Shown piece after piece: positions 18,680 through 26,945 of a stretch of 64,000 nt of DNA. Location: assembly GCF_002238335.1 (NCBI RefSeq), contig NZ_CP022347.1, forward strand, positions 1,178,001 through 1,242,000. Direction: 5' to 3'. This DNA comes from Campylobacter avium LMG 24591. Its GTDB lineage: Bacteria > Campylobacterota > Campylobacteria > Campylobacterales > Campylobacteraceae. Both the position numbers and the translations under genes were made by a program. Each line of letters opens with the position of its first letter. Position 1 is the stretch's first letter. Under the pieces are notes generated by a model. That model ran no database searches. It had not been told where the DNA came from and saw only the letters and a list, made by a program, of their open reading frames with translations.

Positions 18680-20155
18680 ATGATAAGAACTGTTGATGAT
18701 TTTTTAGAGCAAACTTGCGAAAAATTTGCAAACAAAAAAGCTTTCGTTATGCAAGATGAGAGCTTGAGTTTTGGCGAATTTAATGAGTTAGCAAAGGCTT
18801 TAGCAAGTGAAATTTTAAGAAAAAATATAAAAAAATCACCCATTTTAATACTTTTACCAAAAAGCTTACAAGCTTTAATATCTTTTTTTGCAAGCATAAA
18901 AAGCGGGAATTTTTATAGTATTTTAGATGAAAAAAGTCCAAGAGAAAGGATAGAAAGAGTTATTAGAATTTTAAAGCCAGAACTCATAATAAAAAGCAAA
19001 AATACCCCAAATTTCAATGTAAACAGCATAGATATAGAGGATATAAAAAGCTTTGAGATAGATGAGCCTAGCTTAAACGAAGCAAAAAAGGGCATTATAG
19101 ATACTGATTTGCAATATGTGCTTTTTACAAGCGGTAGCACAGGAGAGCCAAAGGGCGTTAGCATAAGTCATAAAAGCGTGATTGATTATACCTTATGGGT
19201 GTGCGAAACCTTTGATGTGAATGAAAAGGAAATTATAGCAAATCAAGCACCCTTTTATTTTGATAATTCTATCCTAGACATCTTCTCAAGCATAAAGGCT
19301 GGAGCTTGTTTGCACCTGCTTAAAAATAAAGACTTTGCCTTTCCGCAAAAAATCCTAAGCTATCTTAAACAACACAAGGTAAGCCTTATATTTTGGGTGC
19401 CATCGGTTCTTGTGTATTTTGCAAATACTGAGGCTTTTAAAGAACTTGAACTAAAGGAGCTTAAAAAGGTGCTTTTTTGCGGAGAAATAATGCCTAATAA
19501 GCAATTAAATATGATAAGAAAAGAATTAAAACACGCACTTTTTGCAAATTTATACGGACCTACTGAAATCACTGATGTTTGCTCTTACTACATTGTAGAT
19601 AGAGAATTTAGCGATGATGAGCTTTTGCCCATAGGCAAGGCTTGTGAAAACACTGAACTTTTGGTTTTTGATGAGGATTTAAAACTAATTTATGAGCCTA
19701 ATGTAAGGGGTGAGCTTTATGTAAGAGGCACATCTCTTTCCTTAGGATATTATGCAAATAAAGAGCAAAGCCAAAAGGCTTTTATGCAAAATCCTCTACA
19801 CGACAACTACACAGATTTTGTGTATAAAACGGGCGATATAGTAGCTTATAATGAAAGAAAAGAGCTTATTTGTTATGGTAGAAGCGATAGCCAAATCAAA
19901 TACCTAGGACACAGGATAGAACTAGGAGAAATAGAAGCTGCCATAAATTCACACGAAAAGGTAAGAAACTGCGTAGTGCTTTTTAAAGATGAAATTTTTT
20001 GTTTTTACGAAAGCGATGAGGATTTGAGTTTCAAGCACTTTTTAAAGGATAAACTAGCTAGTTTTGCAATACCTAAAAAATTCATTAGAGTTGATAATTT
20101 TGAGTTAAATGCAAATTCTAAGATAGATAGAAAGGCACTGCTTGAGCGAATTTAA
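18680..20155 (+). CDS. AMP-forming amino-acid/acyl adenylating enzyme
   Basis: A 491-residue ANL-superfamily adenylation enzyme. Core motifs are present: LFTSGSTGEPKG (A3), NLYGPTEITDV (A5), YKTGDIV (A7), LGHRIELGEIE (A8) and the catalytic lysine in NSKIDRKAL (A10). It would adenylate a carboxylate and load it on the acyl carrier protein two genes on. The start at 18680 avoids a 44-base overlap with pseC and begins with the family-like IRTVDDFLEQ. It resembles Cj1307 of the C. jejuni glycosylation locus. Substrate not readable; a D-Ala-ligase-like or NRPS-like amino acid is plausible. Confidence 0.85.
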   Translation: MIRTVDDFLEQTCEKFANKKAFVMQDESLSFGEFNELAKALASEILRKNIKKSPILILLPKSLQALISFFASIKSGNFYSILDEKSPRERIERVIRILKPELIIKSKNTPNFNVNSIDIEDIKSFEIDEPSLNEAKKGIIDTDLQYVLFTSGSTGEPKGVSISHKSVIDYTLWVCETFDVNEKEIIANQAPFYFDNSILDIFSSIKAGACLHLLKNKDFAFPQKILSYLKQHKVSLIFWVPSVLVYFANTEAFKELELKELKKVLFCGEIMPNKQLNMIRKELKHALFANLYGPTEITDVCSYYIVDREFSDDELLPIGKACENTELLVFDEDLKLIYEPNVRGELYVRGTSLSLGYYANKEQSQKAFMQNPLHDNYTDFVYKTGDIVAYNERKELICYGRSDSQIKYLGHRIELGEIEAAINSHEKVRNCVVLFKDEIFCFYESDEDLSFKHFLKDKLASFAIPKKFIRVDNFELNANSKIDRKALLERI

Positions 20156-20843
20156 AGAATTTGAAGAGGATTTTAAAAAAGGATTTTTGCTAAGTAATTT
20201 TACTAATTCCTTAGATGAGCTTGAAAAAATGAAAATAAAAAAGCTTAAAAACTCTTATTTTTTCAAGGATAAAAATCTAAATTTGCTATATTATTTTATA
20301 AATGAGGAAGAGAATTTTTACCTAGATAAAACCTATATAACTTTGTTTGCAAAAAATGAAAAAATGCTTTCAAAACATCAAAATTTTTTGAGAAAAAATT
20401 CCTTCGTTTTATGCGAACATTACAGGCAAATGAAGCTGGAAAATAAAGGGCAAAATTATGAAGCAAAAGACATAGAAAAGTGCTTAAAAGATGAAAAAAA
20501 AGAGCTTATAAGCTTTATGCTTGAGTATTTTAACAAGGATTATATCTTTTATTATAATGAGGAAAATTTAGACGAAAACAATGCCTTAATTTATAAAAAA
20601 AATGGATTTATAAAGGCTGGATTAATCTTTAGCACTTCCTTAAACCAAGCCAACATAGACTTCATAGCCTCAAGCGAAAAAGGCTTAGCCAAAGAGCTAA
20701 TGCAAGGCTTTTTCAAACTAAACAAAGAGGCTAAATTTTTCAAACTTTTTGTAAAAGATGACAATGAAAGAGCCATAAAATTTTATGAAAAATTTGGCTT
20801 TAAATTTAACGATACTGTGCTAAATTTTTACAAAAATTTTTAA
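20142..20843 (+). CDS. GNAT-like acyltransferase between AMP-ligase and acyl carrier protein
   Basis: A 233-residue protein starting at TTG (20142), with AAAGG seven bases before it; the first bases overlap the AMP-ligase gene. The N-terminal 150 residues match no family I know. The C-terminus has the GNAT pattern: LAKELMQGFFK, then KLFVKDDNERAIKFYEKFGFK. GNAT enzymes transfer acyl groups from CoA or carrier-protein thioesters to amines. Placement between an adenylation enzyme and a carrier protein suggests it takes the group activated by this pair. Confidence 0.6.
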   Translation: MSEFKEFEEDFKKGFLLSNFTNSLDELEKMKIKKLKNSYFFKDKNLNLLYYFINEEENFYLDKTYITLFAKNEKMLSKHQNFLRKNSFVLCEHYRQMKLENKGQNYEAKDIEKCLKDEKKELISFMLEYFNKDYIFYYNEENLDENNALIYKKNGFIKAGLIFSTSLNQANIDFIASSEKGLAKELMQGFFKLNKEAKFFKLFVKDDNERAIKFYEKFGFKFNDTVLNFYKNF

Positions 20844-20852
20844 GGTTGTTTT

Positions 20853-21077
20853 ATGCAAGAAATCAAAGAACTTTTCAAAAGCATAGATAGAGATGATTGT
20901 GATGAAAGTATGCAAGAAATGGTAAGCGATGACATCATAGATAGCGTAGATGTTATGGCACTTGTAGCTGCTATAGAGAAAAAATATCAGAAAAAATTAG
21001 CGCCAAAATTCATAGTAGCTGAAAATTTTGAAAGCTTTGACGCTATAAAAAAGATGTTAAAAGAAGCTATGTCTTAA
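20853..21077 (+). CDS. Acyl carrier protein
   Basis: A 74-residue carrier protein. DSVDVM holds Ser31, the expected phosphopantetheine attachment site, followed by the recognition helix ALVAAIEKKYQ. Acidic, four-helix length. It is not the fatty-acid AcpP, whose motif is DSLD; together with the AMP-ligase it resembles the Cj1307-Cj1308 pair of C. jejuni. Its 3' end overlaps the convergent DUF2920 gene by 11 bases. No phosphopantetheinyl transferase is in the window. Confidence 0.88.
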   Translation: MQEIKELFKSIDRDDCDESMQEMVSDDIIDSVDVMALVAAIEKKYQKKLAPKFIVAENFESFDAIKKMLKEAMS

Positions 21078-22302
21078 GTTTTTTAATCTCTAGCTTAAGC
21101 TTTGTTTTCATATCTTTAAAGCTAAAAAGCTCATTATCGCACACATAACTTATGCTCTTATCCTCCGTGCTTGGCTTGTAATCTTGTAATTTTTCTAAAA
21201 GCAAAGGTAGTTCTCTTTTAAGCATAAGCTTGTTTGAAAGCCCTAGACCGTGTTCTGTATTTTTGATAAATTTACCGTCTATGTCCTTTTTAGAAAACAA
21301 AAGTAAGTTAGCATCAAAGCCAAAATGCTTTAAAAGTTCGTAAAATTCTCTTTTTTTATCAGGATTTGCATCTGATTTATCATCAATGCCTTGATAAGCT
21401 ATGTAAATTGTCTTATTATTTTTTAAAGCCTGTTTGGATAAATGCTCCTTATCTAGTAAAACCCTTATGGCAAGATTTGATTTTTTAAAATAATAAGGGC
21501 TATTTTCATCTAAGCTCCACATACTTTTAGCATTTATAATAAAAAAGCTATCAATGGCGTCAAAATCGTAATACAGTTCGAACTTATCCATATACTCACC
21601 CAAAAAATACCAAAGCACAGGAGCCACAGGAGAGGAGTTATCAACAACAGCTTGAATGCCTAAGGGATAAAATTTTGCCATCAAATTTGCTATATAAGCA
21701 CCGTAAGACCCCCCCCCCACGATTGTTGGGAGGTGGTGAAGTTTAAAGGTATTTTGTATAAATTTCAAGGCATTGATATGATCAAGTGCTGCCATAACGC
21801 CGTAGTTTTGATACTCATCATTTGGAGGAACGGCTAAAAATTTACGAACATTTTTAGCGCCTTTATCCTCAATCTTGCCCTCTTTTTTAAGCTGAACTAA
21901 AAGTTTGCCTAATTCTATGCTAATGGAAAAAGCATTAGCCTTACTTAAACCGTCTTTTGCCTTTAGATTAAAAAAGTTCAAAGCTATCTCTAGCTGTTTT
22001 AAACCCTCATCATTCATTTCAAATGTGCAAGAATACCTCTTATCTTGCTCGTTGTGCCTTATAGCAAAGCAATGATGAAAAACATGCACTACTAAGATAT
22101 TAAATTTTTTTGCCAAGGCTACTCTTGCACTGTCTAAAAAGGATAAATTTGTATTAGCTCCAAAGCCTCCTATATCAAAAACTATGGCTTTAAGCTCCTT
22201 TGTATCATCATAAGAAATTCTAAACTCAAGCTTTGATTTTCTTTTTATATTAAGCTCATAATCATCACAAGAGTTTATAAAAAATGTTTCATTTACCAGC
22301 AT
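21067..22302 (-). CDS. DUF2920 alpha/beta-hydrolase-like protein, phase-variable (on)
   Basis: A 411-residue member of the Campylobacter DUF2920 family (Cj1305c, Cj1306c, Cj1310c type). It has an alpha/beta-hydrolase pattern with the nucleophile elbow G-G-S199-Y-G and a late His (KNTEHGLGLS). Function is unproven; members sit in flagellin glycosylation loci and could deacylate or acylate sugars. A run of ten G on the coding strand encodes the glycines directly before Ser199, so a length change truncates the protein at its active site. Start at 22302 chosen for AAAAGG upstream; a longer in-frame extension has no ribosome binding site. Confidence 0.8.
   Translation of the reverse strand: MLVNETFFINSCDDYELNIKRKSKLEFRISYDDTKELKAIVFDIGGFGANTNLSFLDSARVALAKKFNILVVHVFHHCFAIRHNEQDKRYSCTFEMNDEGLKQLEIALNFFNLKAKDGLSKANAFSISIELGKLLVQLKKEGKIEDKGAKNVRKFLAVPPNDEYQNYGVMAALDHINALKFIQNTFKLHHLPTIVGGGSYGAYIANLMAKFYPLGIQAVVDNSSPVAPVLWYFLGEYMDKFELYYDFDAIDSFFIINAKSMWSLDENSPYYFKKSNLAIRVLLDKEHLSKQALKNNKTIYIAYQGIDDKSDANPDKKREFYELLKHFGFDANLLLFSKKDIDGKFIKNTEHGLGLSNKLMLKRELPLLLEKLQDYKPSTEDKSISYVCDNELFSFKDMKTKLKLEIKKLKT
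21709..21718 (-). repeat. Phase-variable G10 tract in DUF2920 gene
   Basis: Ten C on the plus strand (G on the coding strand). The present length keeps the frame open. Confidence 0.92.
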
Positions 22303-22323
22303 AAACAACCTTTTTTTGAAAAA

Positions 22324-22329
22324 ATTATA
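22324..22329 (-). promoter_or_regulatory. -10 box for DUF2920 gene
   Basis: Minus strand TGGTTATAAT, an extended -10 element, 22 bases before the ATG at 22302. Confidence 0.45.
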
Positions 22330-22360
22330 ACCAAAGTTAAGAAAAATCAAGAAAAAAATT

Positions 22361-22366
22361 TATAAA
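22361..22366 (+). promoter_or_regulatory. -10 box for pseF and following genes
   Basis: TATAAA, 24 bases before the GTG start of pseF. It probably serves the long co-directional run of glycan genes that follows. Confidence 0.4.
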
Positions 22367-22390
22367 ATAAACTTATAAGAAAGGTTAAAA

Positions 22391-23080
22391 GTGAAAAATA
22401 TCTGTATCATACCAGCTCGTGGCGGTAGTAAAAGAATTCCCAAAAAAAACATAGTAGATTTTTGCGGTAAACCCCTCATAGCCTATAGCATTGAAAACGC
22501 TTTAAATTCTAGTATTTTTGATGAGGTTTTTGTCTCAAGCGATGATGAGGAAATTTTACAAATTTCAGCAAATTTTGGTGCTAAAAGCTTTAAAAGAGAT
22601 GAATTTTGCGATGATTACTCAAGTAGTTTAGAGGCTTTAAGATACAGCATAAAAGGGCTTTTAAAGCAAAATTTTAATTTTGAAAATGTTTGTCTTTTAT
22701 ACCCTAGCGCACCATTAATAAATGCTGAAATTTTAAAAGAAGCTTATGATAGTTTTTTGCAAAGCAAGGCTTTGTTTTTATTCGCAGCAAGTGAGTTTGA
22801 TTATCCTATACAAAGAGCCTTTAGCCTAGATGAAAACTCAAGGGTTTGTATGTTTGATGAAAGCTTTTATAATGCAAGGTCGCAAGACTTAACAAGAGCG
22901 TATCACGACGCAGGAGCCTTTTATTTTGCTAGTAAAGATACTTGGCTTAAAGAAAATTTCATCTTTAAAAAACACTCAACAGTTTATATTTTAGCTAGAA
23001 ATTTAAGCTGCGATATAGATACAAAAGAGGACTTAGAATTTGCTAAAATGCTTTATAAAATAAATCAAAACAAAGGATAA
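22391..23080 (+). CDS. pseF: Pseudaminic acid cytidylyltransferase
   Basis: A 229-residue CMP-nonulosonate synthetase starting at GTG with AGAAAGG upstream. It has the nucleotide-binding IIPARGGSKRIPKKNI and the LLYPSAPL and YHDAGAFYF segments typical of PseF. It couples CTP and pseudaminic acid to give CMP-Pse, the donor for flagellin glycosylation. CMP-legionaminate synthetase is a different gene (57427). It heads a run of co-directional glycan genes to 34905. Confidence 0.92.
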   Translation: MKNICIIPARGGSKRIPKKNIVDFCGKPLIAYSIENALNSSIFDEVFVSSDDEEILQISANFGAKSFKRDEFCDDYSSSLEALRYSIKGLLKQNFNFENVCLLYPSAPLINAEILKEAYDSFLQSKALFLFAASEFDYPIQRAFSLDENSRVCMFDESFYNARSQDLTRAYHDAGAFYFASKDTWLKENFIFKKHSTVYILARNLSCDIDTKEDLEFAKMLYKINQNKG

Positions 23081-23083
23081 TAC

Positions 23084-23749
23084 TTGTATATAAGGGATTT
23101 AAAAGGCTTGAAATTTCCAGATAATGCCTTGATAAAATTTTTCTTTAAAAACAAGCTTGACAAAGAAAAAGGAAAAACCGTCTTGGAATTTGCCTGCTCA
23201 AATGGAAACAACCTAAGCCTTTTTGCAAACTATGATTACAAGTGCTTGGGTGTGGATTTTAACGCTGAAAATATAAAAAACGCAAATTATAACTTCAAAG
23301 AAGTGATAGCCGCTAAAAATTACGAATTTTTTAACGAAAATGTATTTGATTTTGTGCAAAAAAAAGAGGGAATTAATGCCGATGTTTTTTTAATGCCAAA
23401 TTTCATAAATTATTTAAAAAGAGAGGATTTTTTAAGTCTTTTAAAACAAAGCAAGGAAGCTAAAATATATAAGAAAGACTCTATGTTTTTTCTAAGAACA
23501 AGAAGTATAAAAGACTATAGATACGGGCTTGGTGAGGAACTTGGCTTAAATAGCTTTAAGATGAGCGATGATAGCACTAAAGAGCTTAACTGTATAAATA
23601 CCTTATACCAAGAACACGAGCTAGTGCAGTATTTGCGAGATTATTTAAATCTTTATGATTTTACAGTTTTAAATTATGATTCAAGCGCAGTGTTTGAAAA
23701 TAGGATAGCCTTTGATAGCGATATAGTAATTTACGGGAGGATAAGATGA
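23084..23749 (+). CDS. Class I SAM-dependent methyltransferase
   Basis: A 221-residue protein from a TTG start, with AAAGGA 8 bases upstream. Motif I is LEFACSNGNNL (about residues 34-44) with an acidic strand-2 residue in GVDFN; MPNFINYLKRED takes the place of the strand 4 region. Acceptor unknown. It sits between pseF and a WbqC-like gene inside the glycan island, so a sugar O- or N-methylation is most likely. It does not resemble the duplicated methyltransferases at 32614 and 33329. Confidence 0.65.
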   Translation: MYIRDLKGLKFPDNALIKFFFKNKLDKEKGKTVLEFACSNGNNLSLFANYDYKCLGVDFNAENIKNANYNFKEVIAAKNYEFFNENVFDFVQKKEGINADVFLMPNFINYLKREDFLSLLKQSKEAKIYKKDSMFFLRTRSIKDYRYGLGEELGLNSFKMSDDSTKELNCINTLYQEHELVQYLRDYLNLYDFTVLNYDSSAVFENRIAFDSDIVIYGRIR

Positions 23750-24441
23750 AAGTAGCCATTATGCAGCCTACTTTTTTGCCTTGGATTGGGTATTTTGCCA
23801 TGATAAAAAGTAGCGATATTTTTGTCTTTTTAGACACGGTGCAGTTTGAGCAAAGATCTTGGCAAAGCAGAAATAAAATTTTACTGAATAAAAAAGAACA
23901 TTTGCTGTCTTTATCTTGCAAAAAAGCTCCTCAAAAAACTGCTATAAATGATATGTATTTGCTAGATGAAACTAAGTGGAAAAACACACTTTTAAAAAGC
24001 ATTCATCACGGTTATTCTAAGAGTAAGAATTTCAAAAAATGCTTTGAAATTGTAGAAAATGCTCTAAAAAATAATACAAAACTAGCCGACTTAAATATAA
24101 ACATTATAAAAGAATTCGTAAATATCTTAGGCATTAAAACAAGACTTTTAAGGGCTTCTTCTTTACATTTAGCTAAGGCAAAAAAAGAGGGTTTGTTGCT
24201 TGAAATTTGCAAGGTTTTAAAGGCAACTGTATATCTTAGCGCGCAAGGTTCTAAGGCTTATTTGGAAAATGATGAAGCAAGGGCTTTGTTTGCAAACAGT
24301 GGTGTTAAGATAGAGTATTTTAACTTCACGCACCCAGTGTATAAACAAATGGGGGGGGGGATTGATTTTGTGCCATATCTTAGTATCTTGGATTTTTGTG
24401 CTAATGTTGATGATGCGAAATTTGAGTTTGAAAAAATTTAA
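23746..24441 (+). CDS. WbqC-family protein, phase-variable (on)
   Basis: A 231-residue WbqC-like protein. The opening [15 protein letters not shown], the [16 protein letters not shown] segment and the C-terminal PVYKQ...LSILDFCAN pattern are diagnostic. WbqC proteins occur in sugar-biosynthesis loci and are thought to attach amino-acid or acyl groups to nucleotide-linked amino sugars; the reaction is not established. A G10 tract at 24351-24360 encodes glycines about 25 residues from the end, so slippage replaces the conserved C-terminus. It overlaps the methyltransferase before it. Confidence 0.82.
   Translation: MKVAIMQPTFLPWIGYFAMIKSSDIFVFLDTVQFEQRSWQSRNKILLNKKEHLLSLSCKKAPQKTAINDMYLLDETKWKNTLLKSIHHGYSKSKNFKKCFEIVENALKNNTKLADLNINIIKEFVNILGIKTRLLRASSLHLAKAKKEGLLLEICKVLKATVYLSAQGSKAYLENDEARALFANSGVKIEYFNFTHPVYKQMGGGIDFVPYLSILDFCANVDDAKFEFEKI
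24351..24360 (+). repeat. Phase-variable G10 tract in WbqC-like gene
   Basis: Ten G after ACAAAT, in frame in this sequence. The flank GGATTGATTTT resembles that of the ptmG tract. Confidence 0.92.
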
Positions 24442-24452
24442 CAAGGATTTTT

Positions 24453-25289
24453 ATGAAAGTGCTTTTTAGAAGTGATAGCTCATCTAGCATAGGACACGGA
24501 CATATAAAAAGGGATTTAGTCTTAGCAAAACAATACAGCGATGATGAGGTTAGCTTTGCTTGTATAGATCTTGAGGGTTCTTTGATAGATGAAATCCCTT
24601 ACACAGTCTATGAGCTAAGCTCTGCTAGCATTTATGAGCTTATAAATTTAATCAAAGATATTGGCTTTGACCTGCTTATCATAGATCACTACGACATAGA
24701 TTATGAGGATGAAAGGCTGATAAAGATAGAAACCGGCATTAAAATTCTAAGCTTTGATGATACTTATCAAAGGCATTATTGCGATATTTTGCTTAATGTA
24801 AATGCCTGTGCTAAGGCAAGCGATTACGAGGATTTGGTGCCTAAGGCCTGCGAATTAAGGTGTGGCTTTTCTTATGCCTTGCTGAGGGATGAATTTTACG
24901 AGGAAGCAAAGATTAAAAGAGAAAAAATTTATGATTTTTTAATCTGTTTAGGAGGCGTTGATAGCAAAAATTTATCTATAAAAATCGCAGAGGATTTGCC
25001 AAAGGATAAGAAAATTTTAATCCTAAGCACGAGTGCAAACATAAATGCAAAGAAGCTAGAAGCTTATGCACAAAGCAAAAAAAATATAGAAGTTTTAATA
25101 GACGCACAAAATTTAGCCCAGCTTATGAATGAGAGTAAAAAGCTAATCATAAGTGCCTCATCTTTAGTAAATGAAGCTCTTATGTTAAAGGCAAATTTCA
25201 AGGCAATTTACACGCATAAAAATCAAGAAAAAATAGCAACTTGGCTAGGTCAAAGAGGCTATGAGGTGCAAGATTATGCTAGTATTTAA
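24453..25289 (+). CDS. pseG: UDP-sugar hydrolase (UDP-2,4-diacetamido-2,4,6-trideoxy-altropyranose)
   Basis: A 278-residue GT-B-like hydrolase, fourth step of pseudaminic acid synthesis, releasing [15 protein letters not shown] carries the expected catalytic His17. The C-terminal half has the [12 protein letters not shown] and [11 protein letters not shown] segments that hold the UDP. AAGGA lies before the ATG. Its 3' end overlaps the pseH start by 14 bases. Confidence 0.92.
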   Translation: MKVLFRSDSSSSIGHGHIKRDLVLAKQYSDDEVSFACIDLEGSLIDEIPYTVYELSSASIYELINLIKDIGFDLLIIDHYDIDYEDERLIKIETGIKILSFDDTYQRHYCDILLNVNACAKASDYEDLVPKACELRCGFSYALLRDEFYEEAKIKREKIYDFLICLGGVDSKNLSIKIAEDLPKDKKILILSTSANINAKKLEAYAQSKKNIEVLIDAQNLAQLMNESKKLIISASSLVNEALMLKANFKAIYTHKNQEKIATWLGQRGYEVQDYASI

Positions 25290-25734
25290 GAATTTTATCA
25301 ATCTTTCTTTAGAGGAAAAAAAAGAAATTTTAAGACAAAGAAATAGCAGCGATGTGGCTAAGTTTTGTCTAAAAAAATACATAAGTTTAGATGAGCATTT
25401 AAACTTCATAGAATCCTTAAAAAATGATAAAACTAAGCTTTATATGCTCGTTTTAAAAGAGGAGGAAATGCTTGGAGTGATAAGCTTTAGCGAGATAAAA
25501 GAGCAGGAAGCCTTCTTTGGCTTGTACAAAATTTCTAAGGAAAAAATGGGAACTTTGCTAATGCAAGCTATGCTAGATAAAGGCTTTAAAGACTTAAAAC
25601 TAAAAAACATAAAGGCTAGGGTTTTAAAGCAAAACACAAAGGCTATAAAACTATACGAAAAATTTGGCTTTAAAACAGTGGCTGAGGAAAAAGAGTATCT
25701 TATAATAGAATGTAAAACGGGGGGGGGGGATTAA
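25276..25734 (+). CDS. pseH: UDP-altrosamine N-acetyltransferase, 3' phase-variable tail
   Basis: A 152-residue GNAT enzyme, third step of the pseudaminic acid pathway, N-acetylating the 4-amino group. [39 protein letters not shown] is the PseH signature region (positions 7-45) and [16 protein letters not shown] the CoA-site helix. Start at 25276: GAGGTG lies 8 bases upstream, versus none for the in-frame ATG at 25261. A G11 tract (25719-25729) encodes the last residues (TGGGD). Changing it leaves the catalytic domain intact and only alters the tail and the stop position, which matters for the next gene. Confidence 0.9.
   Translation: MLVFKNFINLSLEEKKEILRQRNSSDVAKFCLKKYISLDEHLNFIESLKNDKTKLYMLVLKEEEMLGVISFSEIKEQEAFFGLYKISKEKMGTLLMQAMLDKGFKDLKLKNIKARVLKQNTKAIKLYEKFGFKTVAEEKEYLIIECKTGGGD
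25719..25729 (+). repeat. G11 tract at pseH 3' end
   Basis: Eleven G. In this length PseH stops at 25732-25734. With one G fewer the frame runs on 14 more codons and stops at a TGA overlapping the ATG of the formyltransferase (25771). With two fewer or one more it stops at 25740-25742. Confidence 0.95.
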
Positions 25735-25748
25735 GCTTTTAAGCTTAA
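25731..25748. repeat. Perfect inverted repeat after the pseH G tract
   Basis: TTAAGCTT, two T, AAGCTTAA, directly after the tract and including the pseH stop codon. Parts of it can also pair with CTTAAG in the hairpin just downstream, so it could form an alternative structure. Confidence 0.6.
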
Positions 25749-25756
25749 ACTCTCAT

Positions 25757-25790
25757 CTTAAGGTGGCTGCATGAAAATAGCCATCTTAAG
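25757..25790 (+). promoter_or_regulatory. Hairpin masking the ribosome binding site of the formyltransferase
   Basis: CTTAAGGTGGCT (25757-25768) pairs with AGCCATCTTAAG (25779-25790): 12 pairs, one of them G-U, with a 10-base loop that holds the ATG at 25771-25773. The Shine-Dalgarno AAGGTGG lies inside the left arm. Translation should be poor unless something opens the stem, for example a ribosome arriving from pseH in the G10 frame. Confidence 0.6.
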
Positions 25791-26424
25791 TTCGAAAAAT
25801 CAATGGTTCTTGCCTTATGCCAAAAAACTAGCAAAAAGACTAAAAAATTGCGAACTTTTTACAGAGGAAAAAGAGCTTTTAAATAAAAACTTTGACATTT
25901 TATTCATACTTTCTTATCATAAAATTTTAAGCAAAAATATCCTTAAAAATAATAAACATAATATAGTAATCCACGCTTCAAATTTACCAAAAGGCAAAGG
26001 CTTTGCACCATTTTTTCATCAAATTTTAGAGGGAAAAAATGAGATAGTTTTTACTCTTTTTGAAGCAGATGAAAGTGCTGATCATGGCAAATTTTACATG
26101 AAAGATAAACTAAAATTAACAGGCTTTGAGCTGTATAATGAATTGCGTAAAAAACAAGGAGACTTTGTTATAAAAATGGCCTTAAATTTTGTAAAAAATC
26201 ACAAAGTTTTAAAGCCCAAAGCACAAAAAGGCAAAGAAAGCTTTTACAAAAGGAGATACCCAAAAGATAGCGAATTAAACATCAACAAAAGCATAAAAGA
26301 AAATTTTAACCTGCTAAGAATTTGTAACAATACCGACTTTCCAGCATTTTTTTACATAAAAAATCAAAAATACATAGTAAAAATTTACAAAGAAAAGGAT
26401 AAAATTTTCAAAAAAGAAAGGTAA
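25771..26424 (+). CDS. Sugar formyltransferase (methionyl-tRNA formyltransferase-like)
   Basis: A 217-residue protein with a Rossmann N-terminus (MKIAILSSKNQWFLPYAKKLA) and the formyltransferase core: IHASNLPKGKGFAPFFHQILEGKNEI, FEADESADHGKFY (conserved His and Asp). A C-terminal region of about 60 residues (YKRRYPKDSELNINKSI) resembles the extra domain of sugar N-formyltransferases. It would transfer a formyl group from N10-formyltetrahydrofolate to an amino sugar. Location between pseH and pseI points to an amino intermediate of pseudaminic acid, as an alternative to acetylation by PseH. Too short and divergent to be Fmt itself. Confidence 0.75.
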   Translation: MKIAILSSKNQWFLPYAKKLAKRLKNCELFTEEKELLNKNFDILFILSYHKILSKNILKNNKHNIVIHASNLPKGKGFAPFFHQILEGKNEIVFTLFEADESADHGKFYMKDKLKLTGFELYNELRKKQGDFVIKMALNFVKNHKVLKPKAQKGKESFYKRRYPKDSELNINKSIKENFNLLRICNNTDFPAFFYIKNQKYIVKIYKEKDKIFKKER

Positions 26425-26427
26425 AAG

Positions 26428-26904
26428 ATGTTGATTAGGAAAGCAAAGGCAAGTGATGTTGATGTGATTTTTGAACTTATGCAAGAGTTGGCAAAACACG
26501 AGAATGTGCTTGAATATTTCACTTGCAAAAAAGAGGATTTAAAGAAACTTTTATCTGAAAATTTCGCTCAAGCCCTGCTTGTAGAGCTTGATAATAAAAT
26601 CATAGCCTTAGCACTTTTTTATATAACTTTTGTTTCTTTTAGTGGTAAAAAAGGGCTTAGGTTGGAAGTTTTTTATGTCAAAGATGAGTATAGAAAAAAG
26701 GGTGTTGGAAGAGAGCTTTTCAAGGCTTTGAATGAGGAATGCTTGAAAAATGATTACAAAAATTTAGAATTTATTTGTATAAACTCAAACGCTCAGGGCT
26801 ATGATTTTTACAGCAAAACCTGCAAACTAAATCCCATAACTTACACATACAAAACCTTTGTTTTAGAAAAAAACGATATGCAAAAAATGCTTGAAATTTT
26901 GTAA
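26428..26904 (+). CDS. SSAT-like GNAT acetyltransferase
   Basis: A 158-residue GNAT enzyme. N-terminal IRKAKASDVDVIFELMQELAKHE and the acetyl-CoA site LEVFYVKDEYRKKGVGRELFKAL (about 80-100) match the diamine acetyltransferase (SAT/SpeG-like) branch, but the usual WxVLxWN segment is replaced by LEFICINSNAQGYDFY. In this place an amino sugar is a likelier acceptor than a polyamine. It follows the formyltransferase by 3 bases and is probably co-translated with it. Confidence 0.7.
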   Translation: MLIRKAKASDVDVIFELMQELAKHENVLEYFTCKKEDLKKLLSENFAQALLVELDNKIIALALFYITFVSFSGKKGLRLEVFYVKDEYRKKGVGRELFKALNEECLKNDYKNLEFICINSNAQGYDFYSKTCKLNPITYTYKTFVLEKNDMQKMLEIL

Positions 26905-26945
26905 AAAATATTTTAAAAAATACGATTTAAAAGCAAAGGTTGTAG

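Noticed and set aside
25261-25275. Upstream in-frame ATG for pseH
   Set aside because: No ribosome binding site; GAGGTG precedes the ATG at 25276.
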